Shown here: positions 26,170 to 32,167 of the stretch, in pieces
Position numbering within the stretch: position 1 is the stretch's first letter
Layout: each line of letters begins with the position of its first letter
Assembly: GCA_910574185.1 (NCBI GenBank)
Contig: CAJSZQ010000040.1
Coordinates: 1-32,167 of the forward strand
Direction of reading: 5' to 3'
From: Lachnospiraceae bacterium
GTDB lineage: Bacteria; Bacillota; Clostridia; Lachnospirales; Lachnospiraceae
DNA: 32,167 nucleotides
Program-made: the position numbers and the translations under genes
The notes under the pieces: generated by a model
Told to the model about the DNA's origin: nothing
Databases searched by the model: none
The model's input: only the letters and a program-made list of their open reading frames with translations

Positions 26170-26623
26170 TGGAAAGATGATTGCCAATAATAAAAAGGCA
26201 TATCACGATTACTTTATATTGGATAATTATGAGACGGGGATTTCTCTTGCAGGGACGGAGGTAAAGTCCCTGCGGATGGGGAAGTGCAGCATTAAAGAAG
26301 CGTTTGTACGGATTGAAAATGGAGAAGTGTATATCTATGGTATGCATATCAGCCCCTATGAGAAAGGGAATATTTTCAATAAAGATCCATTAAGGCCGAG
26401 GAAGCTTTTGCTTCACAGAGCAGAGATTAATAAACTTCTTGGAAAAACCAAGGAAAAGGGTATTGCAATTGTTCCATTGAAGGTATATTTTAAAGGGAGC
26501 TTGGTAAAAGTGGAAATCGGTCTTGCCAAAGGTAAGAAATTATACGACAAGAGGCAGGATATTGCGAAGAAAGATCAGCAGAGAGAGGCGAGCCGGGATT
26601 TCAAGGTTCGCAATCTCGGATAG
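26156..26623 (+). CDS. smpB: SsrA-binding protein SmpB
   Basis: The product is 155 residues from ATG 26156, 9 bases after GGAG inside the end of rnr. Longer in-frame readings add non-conserved residues. Family marks include [26 protein letters not shown], the beta-barrel core, and the basic tail [14 protein letters not shown]. It binds tmRNA and brings it to stalled ribosomes for trans-translation. Its RNA partner ssrA is encoded 4 kb further on, on the other strand. Confidence 0.97.
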   Translation: MAKSNGKMIANNKKAYHDYFILDNYETGISLAGTEVKSLRMGKCSIKEAFVRIENGEVYIYGMHISPYEKGNIFNKDPLRPRKLLLHRAEINKLLGKTKEKGIAIVPLKVYFKGSLVKVEIGLAKGKKLYDKRQDIAKKDQQREASRDFKVRNLG

Positions 26624-26635
26624 GAGGGGCATGGA

Positions 26636-27322
26636 ATGACTTATTGTGTAAAATGTGGAGCACAGGTTGAAGATGGAATCGGTATCTGTCCACAGTGCGG
26701 AGCTGTGATTCCGGGGGCGTTTGATACGCCAGATCCGCAGTATTCATACGGAGGAGAAGAAACATATCGTGATCAGACATATGAGGGGCGGGATGCATTT
26801 AACGGTCAGACATATGGATATCAGAATACGTATAACGACCAGGTATATGGAGAGCAGAATACATATAACGGCCAGACATATGGTCAGGAGGACGCTCATA
26901 GCAGTCAGGCATATGAGCAGCAGTATACGTACAACCAGCAGGGGTATGGCTGCGAACAGAATATGACTTATGATTATAATCCGGATTATTTCCCACAGGG
27001 TGAAGTCAGGGCGAATAAAGTCATGGGAATCCTTTCATATCTGGGAATCTTAGTATTGATACCGGTTATTGCGGGAGATAAAAATTCTGACTACTTAAAA
27101 CAGCATGTGAATCAGGGTTTCGTATTGTTTATAGTAGAGACGGCGTTTAATCTAATTGAAAGAATCGTTGATCATGTGATATTTGTCGGGGGAGCATTGT
27201 CATGGGCAATTGATATTGCGGATTTTGCATTTCTGATTCTGGCGATTATGGGAATTGTGTCCGCTGCAAAGGGGACGAGGAAACTTCTGCCGACAATAGG
27301 AAATATAAAGATATTTAAATAA
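26636..27322 (+). CDS. Zinc-ribbon membrane protein with 11-residue repeats
   Basis: The protein has 228 residues, with ATG at 26636, just 12 bases after smpB. Cys4, Cys7, Cys18 and Cys21 form an N-terminal zinc ribbon (C-x-x-C twice). Residues 44-109 are six 11-residue units rich in Tyr, Gln, Asn and Gly (such as Y-N-G-Q-T-Y-G-Q-E-D-A). From about 128 there are several hydrophobic helices in a DUF4870-like arrangement (K-V-M-G-I-L-S-Y-L-G-I-L, then L-K-Q-H-V-N-Q-G-F). It probably sits in the membrane with a flexible cytoplasmic N-terminus. The function is unknown. Confidence 0.8.
   Translation: MTYCVKCGAQVEDGIGICPQCGAVIPGAFDTPDPQYSYGGEETYRDQTYEGRDAFNGQTYGYQNTYNDQVYGEQNTYNGQTYGQEDAHSSQAYEQQYTYNQQGYGCEQNMTYDYNPDYFPQGEVRANKVMGILSYLGILVLIPVIAGDKNSDYLKQHVNQGFVLFIVETAFNLIERIVDHVIFVGGALSWAIDIADFAFLILAIMGIVSAAKGTRKLLPTIGNIKIFK
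26765..26962 (+). repeat. Six 33-bp in-frame tandem units
   Basis: Six units encode residues 44-109. Each follows a consensus near Y-N-G-Q-T-Y-G-x-Q-N-T, with variation rising toward both ends. The CATATGG and ATATAACG words recur at 33-base spacing. The unit length is a multiple of three, so copy-number change would keep the frame. It is a coding repeat and not a CRISPR. Confidence 0.85.
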
Positions 27323-27356
27323 GCAGAGTTACTAATTTGAGAGTTGAGGGTTATTT

Positions 27357-28715
27357 ATGAAGAGAGAAGGTTTTCAGTCTAGGTTAGGGTTTATTCTGGT
27401 CAGCGCAGGCTGTGCGATTGGAATTGGAAATGTATGGAGATTTCCATATGTGGCAGGGCAGAACGGAGGCGGTATTTTTGTGCTGCTGTATCTTATTTTC
27501 CTGCTTGGCATGGGTGTGCCGGTGCTGACTATGGAACTAGCAGTGGGACGCGCCAGCAGAAAAAGCGCGGTGCTGGGGTATCAGGCGTTGGAGAAGCCGG
27601 GAAGTAAGTGGCATATCCATGGCTGGTTCTGTATTTTGGGATGCTACATGTTAATGATGTATTATACGACGGTGTCCGGATGGATGGTCAGTTATTTCTT
27701 TAAATTTGCGGCAGGAGTTTTCCGGCCGGGGATGAGTGCGGAAGAATCTGGGGCGGTATTTTCTGAGTTACTGGCGTCTCCGGGGGAGATGGGGATATGG
27801 ATGGCGCTGACGGTTATTCTGGGATTTCTTGTGTGTTCCATGGGATTGAGAAAGGGGCTTGAAAGAATCAGTAAGATTATGATGTCGGCGCTCCTTATTT
27901 TGATTGTCGTGCTGGCGGTTCACAGTATTCTGTTGTCTGGAGCGTCAGAAGGAATCAGCTTCTATCTGGTTCCCAGTCTGGAGAAGGTAAAATCTGTGGG
28001 AATCACAACAGTAGTTACCGAAGCTATGAACCAGTCGTTTTTTACACTGAGTCTGGGCATTGCTGCTATGGAAATTTTCGGAAGCTATATGACGAAAGAC
28101 AATTCCCTTCCAGGAGAAGCGGTCAGAATTTGTGCGTTGGATACCTTCGTGGCTATTATGTCGGGACTGATTATTTTTCCGGCCTGCTTTTCTTATGGGG
28201 TACAGCCGGACGCGGGGCCGTCGCTGATTTTTATTACGCTGCCGAATGTATTTGTAAATATGGCGGGAGGAAGAATCTGGGGGGCATTGTTCTTCCTATT
28301 CATGACTTTTGCCAGTTTCTCTACGGTTATGGCTGTGTTTGAGAATCTAATCTCCTTCTGTGTAGATATGTTTGGACTGGAACGTAAAAGTGCGGTATTG
28401 ATTAACGGGGCGATTGTACTGATAGCAAGTCTTCCCTGTGTGCTTGGATATAATATCTGGAGTAATCTGCATCTGATAGGCGGCAGGGATGTGCTGGACA
28501 GTGAGGATTTTATCGTGAGCAACCTGCTGCTGCCAATCGGTTCCCTGATTTATCTGCTGTTCTGTGTGACCAAATTTGGATGGGGATTTGACCGATATAT
28601 GGAAGAATGTAATCAGGGAGAAGGGCTTACATTTTCCAAAAAGCTGAAGCCCTATTTCCAGTTTGTACTTCCTGTGCTGATTATTGTAATTATCATTCAG
28701 GGGCTGATTGGATAG
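27357..28715 (+). CDS. NSS-family sodium-dependent amino-acid transporter
   Basis: The protein has 452 residues and about 11 membrane helices, as in the short bacterial NSS members. ATG at 27357 follows TTGAGGG. The first helix has the signature S-A-G-C-A-I-G-I-G-N-V-W-R-F-P-Y, the unwound sodium and substrate site of the LeuT fold. N-G-G-G-I-F and E-L-A-V-G-R follow. Members move amino acids or related amines into the cell with sodium. The substrate cannot be told from sequence. The HAD gene follows 16 bases later, so the two probably share a transcript. Confidence 0.9.
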   Translation: MKREGFQSRLGFILVSAGCAIGIGNVWRFPYVAGQNGGGIFVLLYLIFLLGMGVPVLTMELAVGRASRKSAVLGYQALEKPGSKWHIHGWFCILGCYMLMMYYTTVSGWMVSYFFKFAAGVFRPGMSAEESGAVFSELLASPGEMGIWMALTVILGFLVCSMGLRKGLERISKIMMSALLILIVVLAVHSILLSGASEGISFYLVPSLEKVKSVGITTVVTEAMNQSFFTLSLGIAAMEIFGSYMTKDNSLPGEAVRICALDTFVAIMSGLIIFPACFSYGVQPDAGPSLIFITLPNVFVNMAGGRIWGALFFLFMTFASFSTVMAVFENLISFCVDMFGLERKSAVLINGAIVLIASLPCVLGYNIWSNLHLIGGRDVLDSEDFIVSNLLLPIGSLIYLLFCVTKFGWGFDRYMEECNQGEGLTFSKKLKPYFQFVLPVLIIVIIIQGLIG

Positions 28716-28731
28716 GATTGGAGAATAAAAG

Positions 28732-29427
28732 ATGGGAAAGATAAAAGTGGTTCTTTGGGATATTGACGGCACGCTGCTGGATTTTCAGGTGGCGGAAAAG
28801 CATGCCATATATGCCTGTTTTGAGAAGCTTGGTTTAGGACAATGCACCGATGAAATGTTGGAGGATTATATAGAAATCAACGCGGGATACTGGAGGCGTC
28901 TTGAGAGAGGGGAACTTACAAAGCAGCAGGTGTTAGTGGGCAGGTTTGAAGAGTTTTTTGGGAAATATGGAATCGACGCAGCGAAAGCTCCGGCATTTAA
29001 CGAGGAGTATCAGCTCCGGCTTGGCGATACGATTTGCTTTTGTGAAAACGGATTAGAGACCGTAAAAGCATTGAAGGGACAGGCGCTGCAGTATGCGGTT
29101 ACGAATGGAACAAAGACTGCTCAGGAGAGAAAGCTTGCAGGTTCGGGACTTGATAAGCTGCTGGATGGGGTATTTATCTCAGAAATTATCGGAATTGAGA
29201 AGCCCATGAAAGGATTTTTTGAAAAGACATTTCAGGAAATCGGGGCCTTTTGTAAAGAGGAGATGATGATAGTGGGAGATTCCCTCACCAGCGATATACA
29301 GGGAGGCAATAACGCGGGGATTGTGACCTGCTGGTATAATCCGGCCGGGAAGGAACGGCCTGCGGACCTTCGTATAGACTATGATATCCGGGATATAGGC
29401 GAGGTTGCGGATATTGTAGGGCGATAA
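28732..29427 (+). CDS. HAD-family phosphatase (YjjG-like)
   Basis: The product is 231 residues, with ATG at 28732. HAD motif I is W-D10-I-D12-G-T, with Asp10 as nucleophile. Motif II is in V-T-N-G-T-K, and motif IV is V-G-D-S-L-T-S-D near 181-188. The helical cap between motifs I and II and the V-T-N-G form resemble the YjjG nucleoside 5'-monophosphatase subgroup. The exact substrate is inferred only. Confidence 0.85.
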   Translation: MGKIKVVLWDIDGTLLDFQVAEKHAIYACFEKLGLGQCTDEMLEDYIEINAGYWRRLERGELTKQQVLVGRFEEFFGKYGIDAAKAPAFNEEYQLRLGDTICFCENGLETVKALKGQALQYAVTNGTKTAQERKLAGSGLDKLLDGVFISEIIGIEKPMKGFFEKTFQEIGAFCKEEMMIVGDSLTSDIQGGNNAGIVTCWYNPAGKERPADLRIDYDIRDIGEVADIVGR

Positions 29428-29523
29428 GAAATGCGGACGATAAGGGAGTTATGGGGCAGGTATGGATTATGGACTGTTGCTTCATCATGTATTTTTCGGA
29501 TAGAAAAAGAGAGGAGACGGGGA

Positions 29524-30549
29524 ATGCTTTCGTTTGAATGTGATTATAACAGAGGCGCTCATCCAAAGATACTTAAGCAGCTTGTGGAGACAAACGAAGA
29601 ACCTTTGGGAGGGTATGGCGCTGATAAATATTGCGTCATGGCTAAAGAGAAGATATTAAAGCATTGTGAGAATCCCGAAGCGGAGGTTCACTTCCTGACA
29701 GGGGGTACGCAGACCAATCAGATAGTGATTGATTCGCTGCTCACAAAATATCAGGGTGTGATAGCGGCGGAGACCGGACATGTGAGTCTGCATGAGGCGG
29801 GAGCAATTGAATTTACAGGACATAAGGTAATTACGCTGCCTCAGAGAGAAGGAAAACTTTCGGCGGAAACAGTAAAGAAGTATCTGGAAGATTTTTATAG
29901 CGATGAGAATTATGAACATATGGTATTTCCGGGAATGGTCTACATTTCGCATCCTACGGAATATGGAACCCTTTATTCACTGAATGAGTTAGAAGAGCTA
30001 TCTTGCCTGTGCAGAAGCTATGAGATTCCTCTTTATATGGACGGCGCAAGACTGGGATATGGACTGGCGGCCAGAGAGACAGATGTAACGCTGCCGGATA
30101 TAGCGCGGCTTCTGGATGTTTTCTATATTGGAGGAACAAAGGTGGGCGCGTTATGCGGAGAGGCGGTCGTCTTTACCCATAGGAATACGCCGAAGCATTT
30201 CCTGACAACGATAAAGCAGCATGGAGCGCTACTGGCAAAGGGGAGGCTTTTGGGCGTACAGTTTGATACTCTTTTTACAGACAATCTGTATATGGAAATT
30301 AGCCGGAATGCGATAGAGACGGCAGAGGAATTAAAGAGGATTTTTCGAGAAAAGGGATATCGATTCTTTATTGATTCCCCTACCAATCAGATTTTTATTG
30401 CGCTGGAAAATGAGAAGATGGAGAACTTAAAGCGGCAGGTTAAATTCAGCTTTTGGGAAAAAGAGGATTTGGAGCGTACCGTAGTGCGATTTGCAACGAG
30501 CTGGGCGACAACGATGGAAGAAATAGAGGAGCTTGGAAGAATTCTATAA
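29524..30549 (+). CDS. Threonine-aldolase-family PLP enzyme
   Basis: The product is 341 residues from ATG 29524, which follows GAGGAG closely. The frame is open upstream to 29431, but that part is not conserved in style. The PLP-binding lysine is Lys206 in Y-I-G-G-T-K-V-G-A-L-C-G-E. Other marks are F-L-T-G-G-T-Q-T-N, H-E-A-G-A-I-E and M-D-G-A-R-L-G-Y-G. The family splits threonine or allo-threonine to glycine and acetaldehyde, although some members act on other beta-hydroxy amino acids. It ends at the bidirectional terminator shared with ssrA. Confidence 0.9.
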   Translation: MLSFECDYNRGAHPKILKQLVETNEEPLGGYGADKYCVMAKEKILKHCENPEAEVHFLTGGTQTNQIVIDSLLTKYQGVIAAETGHVSLHEAGAIEFTGHKVITLPQREGKLSAETVKKYLEDFYSDENYEHMVFPGMVYISHPTEYGTLYSLNELEELSCLCRSYEIPLYMDGARLGYGLAARETDVTLPDIARLLDVFYIGGTKVGALCGEAVVFTHRNTPKHFLTTIKQHGALLAKGRLLGVQFDTLFTDNLYMEISRNAIETAEELKRIFREKGYRFFIDSPTNQIFIALENEKMENLKRQVKFSFWEKEDLERTVVRFATSWATTMEEIEELGRIL

Positions 30550-30609
30550 AGAATGATATCGCAAAATGAAAATAGAATGAAATATGAAGAAATTCAGATA
30601 ATGGAATAG

Positions 30610-30660
30610 AAAAATCGCTGTTGTTCTTAGCAATGAGTTGTAAGAACAACAGCGATTTTT
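30610..30660. terminator. Bidirectional terminator between aldolase gene and ssrA
   Basis: AAAAATCGCTGTTGTTCTTA (30610-30629) pairs perfectly over 20 bases with the arm at 30641-30660 around an 11-base loop. The A-run on one side and T-run on the other let it terminate both converging transcripts. Confidence 0.9.
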
Positions 30661-30710
30661 AAAGCCTTTCTCGTCAATCCGTTCCAATATTCGGCTGACA
30701 ATGCTTTGAG

Positions 30711-31058
30711 TGGACCTGGCGGGAATCGAACCCGCGTCCGAAAGCTCTTCCATTCAGGCATCTCCCATTACAGTCATTATACGTTCATTCCCTCCGCCGT
30801 CCGCCTAATGACAGGCTGAAGGCATCGGTAGCTTCATAAAATCTTCCATTCCCTCAAAGCTTTGGAAACGAAGTGCTCCGTCTGGTCGAAGCCGGTTACT
30901 TAGGCGACGGATGACCTAAGGCCGACTGCAGCCAAATTAGGCTGCGTACGCTAACTCTCTATTGTCTGCGTTTATATTTAATTAGAACTTTTAACGTAGT
31001 GTCCTGCTACGAATGGCTTCCCAAACTTCTAAACCCCCGTCGAAACCAGTACAAGCCC
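30711..31058 (-). ncRNA. ssrA: Transfer-messenger RNA (tmRNA)
   Basis: Read on the minus strand, the 5' GGGCTTG (from 31058) pairs with CAGGTCC near the 3' end, followed by A at 30711. The T-arm is GCGGGTTCGATTCCCGC. The early T-A-C-T-G-G-T-T-T-C-G-A-C-G-G-G segment is diagnostic of tmRNA. The tag reading frame at 30969-30937 encodes A-D-N-R-E-L-A-Y-A-A then TAA. CCA is not encoded. With SmpB it frees ribosomes stalled on broken mRNA and tags the peptide for proteolysis. Ends are set by pairing and could be off by a base. Confidence 0.95.
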
Positions 31059-31106
31059 GAAAAATTGGTCTATTGCTGGTTTGCAGAAATTGTTTTGCGT
31101 ATTATG

Positions 31107-31135
31107 ATTATATGTAGAAGTATCTGGAATGTCAA
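31107..31135 (-). promoter_or_regulatory. Perfect consensus promoter of ssrA
   Basis: On the minus strand TTGACA (31135-31130) and TATAAT (31112-31107) are exactly 17 bases apart, a full sigma-A consensus. The primary transcript would start about 40 bases before the mature tmRNA end, which RNase P would then trim. Confidence 0.85.
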
Positions 31136-31145
31136 GAGGGGAATT

Positions 31146-31186
31146 TTTTAATGCTATAGGAAACTTCGTTCCCTATAGCATTAAAA
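31146..31186. terminator. Long hairpin upstream of the ssrA promoter, possible terminator
   Basis: Arms 31146-31164 and 31168-31186 pair over 19 positions with a single mismatch around a TTC loop. The stem begins TTTTAATGCTATAGG. A-runs and T-runs at the ends make it terminator-like on the minus strand. It would shield ssrA from minus-strand transcription from the right. It may also be an extragenic palindrome. Confidence 0.5.
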
Positions 31187-31216
31187 CCCTCCGGGGGATG
31201 CGCAGCTGCGCGCGCG

Positions 31217-31278
31217 GAACAAAAGCTGCGCTGCCAGAAATATAATAACGCGGGAGTGTGCGAAGCGCACTTTTGTTC
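31217..31278. repeat. GC-rich imperfect palindrome
   Basis: GAACAAAAGCTGCGC (31217-31231) pairs with GCGCACTTTTGTTC (31265-31278) with one bulged base. An inner GTGCG/CGCAC hairpin can compete. The preceding stretch (31199-31216) is unusually GC-rich, with GCAGCTGC. The style matches extragenic palindromic elements. The rest of the 330-base gap before 31390 shows no gene. Confidence 0.4.
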
Positions 31279-31389
31279 TATACAGAATTTTATGAAAGTA
31301 GTAAAATGGCAGTATAAGAAATTACTTGGAATATTTAAAAACGAAAGATAAACAGTACACTGGGAAACTTAAAAGAGAGGATTCGTTAA

Positions 31390-31755
31390 ATGAGATTGAA
31401 AAATGTATTAATTGTTGTAAATGATATGGAGAAATCGATTGCTTTCTATAAAGATTTATTTGGCTTAGAGGTTATTCTTGATAATGATGGAAATGTTATC
31501 ATGACGGAAGGGCTTGTGCTTCAGGATAGAACAATCTGGGAGAAATTTACCGGGCGGGAGGTTATACCAATGAATCATTCTTCAGAACTATATTTTGAAG
31601 AACGGAACTTGGAGGATTTTGCAAAAAAACTGGAGAACTATCATGAGCCGATTCGATATGTAAATAAGTTTATGGAGCATTCATGGGGGCAGAAGGTAAT
31701 TCGTTTGTACGATCCGGACGGCAACATGATAGAAGTCGGTACGCCAATCAGATAA
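31390..31755 (+). CDS. VOC / glyoxalase-fold protein
   Basis: The product is 121 residues, with ATG at 31390 and GAGAGG upstream. Two beta-alpha-beta-beta-beta units are visible. N-V-L-I-V-V-N-D-M-E-K-S-I-A-F-Y-K-D-L-F-G-L opens the first, and V-I-R-L-Y-D-P-D-G-N-M-I-E-V-G ends the second, both standard for vicinal-oxygen-chelate proteins. Glu116 near the end could be a metal ligand. The family includes glyoxalases, dioxygenases and drug-binding proteins; the substrate is unknown. Confidence 0.85.
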   Translation: MRLKNVLIVVNDMEKSIAFYKDLFGLEVILDNDGNVIMTEGLVLQDRTIWEKFTGREVIPMNHSSELYFEERNLEDFAKKLENYHEPIRYVNKFMEHSWGQKVIRLYDPDGNMIEVGTPIR

Positions 31756-31783
31756 TATGAGCATAAGCAGTTGGTCTTTGACG

Positions 31784-31894
31784 ACTAGTGTGCTGACCGC
31801 ATCGCCTGTGTTTGTGAAGCAGCACTCTCAGAAAAATATTCTGCGTCAAACTATCCAAAACTTAATTTTCGTTGTACTAGTGTGCTGACCGCAT
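31784..31894. repeat. 19-bp direct repeat pair beside the IS
   Basis: ACTAGTGTGCTGACCGCAT occurs identically at 31784-31802 and 31876-31894, 92 bases apart. The flanks do not match. The second copy lies just beyond the transposase stop, so it may be the terminal repeat of the IS, with the first copy a relic of another related insertion. Confidence 0.7.
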
Positions 31895-31908
31895 TATATT
31901 TATACTAA

Positions 31909-32167
31909 TTATTTTGCCGCTGTTTCATCGAATTTGGGATAAAGCGATACCAGTTTGGTTCTGGCTTTATCGGTAGTAAATTGCCATTGGATACATGCCG
32001 CATGCCCATTACGATCCTGTTCCCACGCAGAGAGTTCTTGACGAAGCTTTTCTATATCGCTAATTCGCCGGGATAGACACTGGCGCGTCATTACATTAAG
32101 CTCTATTTCTGCAATATTCAACCAGCTTCCATGCTTCGGAGTATAGTGGATTTCCAATTTTCTGGCG
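31909..32167 (-). CDS. IS630-family transposase, C-terminal part
   Basis: On the minus strand the frame is open to the window edge (A-R-K-L before E-I-H-Y-T-P-K-H-G-S-W-L-N-I-A-E-I-E-L). That stretch is the hallmark of the IS630 DDE transposase C-terminus, holding the last catalytic Glu. The visible part is 85 residues. The start and the other two acidic residues lie outside, so it cannot be judged whether the element is intact. Confidence 0.9.
   Translation of the reverse strand, partial: ARKLEIHYTPKHGSWLNIAEIELNVMTRQCLSRRISDIEKLRQELSAWEQDRNGHAACIQWQFTTDKARTKLVSLYPKFDETAAK

Noticed and set aside
26765..26962. Regular 33-bp spacing suggesting a CRISPR array.
   Set aside because: Units are contiguous and degenerate with no spacers, they code in frame, and no cas genes are present.
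26721..26966. A Met/His/Arg-rich ORF on the plus strand across the repeat region.
   Set aside because: It is produced by the 33-bp repeats read in a second frame. The zinc-ribbon protein has the good start and domains.

Overview
The window looks like a piece of chromosome from a gut-type Lachnospiraceae bacterium (Bacillota, Clostridia). This is inferred from the Gram-positive style ribosome binding sites, the secG-rnr-smpB order, the tmRNA tag, and the style of the NSS transporter and TrkA/TrkH genes. No 16S or other taxonomic marker is present, so the family is an inference.

Positions 1 to about 15,400 are the right-hand part of an AT-rich prophage, with every gene on the plus strand and the left end outside the window. 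In order it carries: the 3' part of a tail-associated gene; a 937-residue protein (581-3394) that I read as a single-chain two-barrel RNA polymerase of the YonO / eukaryotic-RdRP type; a short HTH protein; an HK97-gp10-like structural protein; an unknown 202-residue protein; a two-helix membrane protein with a C-terminal SHOCT domain that has its own promoter and terminator; a 2480-residue tape measure protein; a small coiled-coil protein; and a tyrosine integrase. The prophage ends at the 3' end of a tRNA-Leu(CAG) gene (minus strand, 15406-15489), which is almost certainly the integration site. Lysis and distal tail genes are not found after the tape measure, so the module order is unusual.

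Positions 15,490-29,430 are ordinary chromosomal genes on the plus strand: a sirtuin deacetylase and a CPBP-family membrane protease; trkA-trkH for potassium uptake; glmM (cell-wall precursor synthesis); eno (glycolysis); secG, rnr and smpB (export, RNA decay, trans-translation); a zinc-ribbon membrane protein with an 11-residue repeat; an NSS-family sodium symporter; and a HAD phosphatase. A threonine-aldolase-like enzyme (29524-30549) follows. It converges on the tmRNA gene ssrA (minus strand), with a 20-bp-stem bidirectional terminator between them. The tmRNA has a perfect-consensus promoter.

The right end holds a VOC/glyoxalase-fold protein, a 19-bp direct repeat, and the C-terminal end of an IS630-family transposase that runs off the window.

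The most interesting item is the polymerase-like gene. It combines an R-x-P segment, a D-L-D-S-D metal-binding motif and an A-I-D-x-x-K segment in the order found in eukaryotic RNA-dependent RNA polymerases and phage YonO. It sits among virion genes next to a small HTH gene and a hairpin-rich leader.
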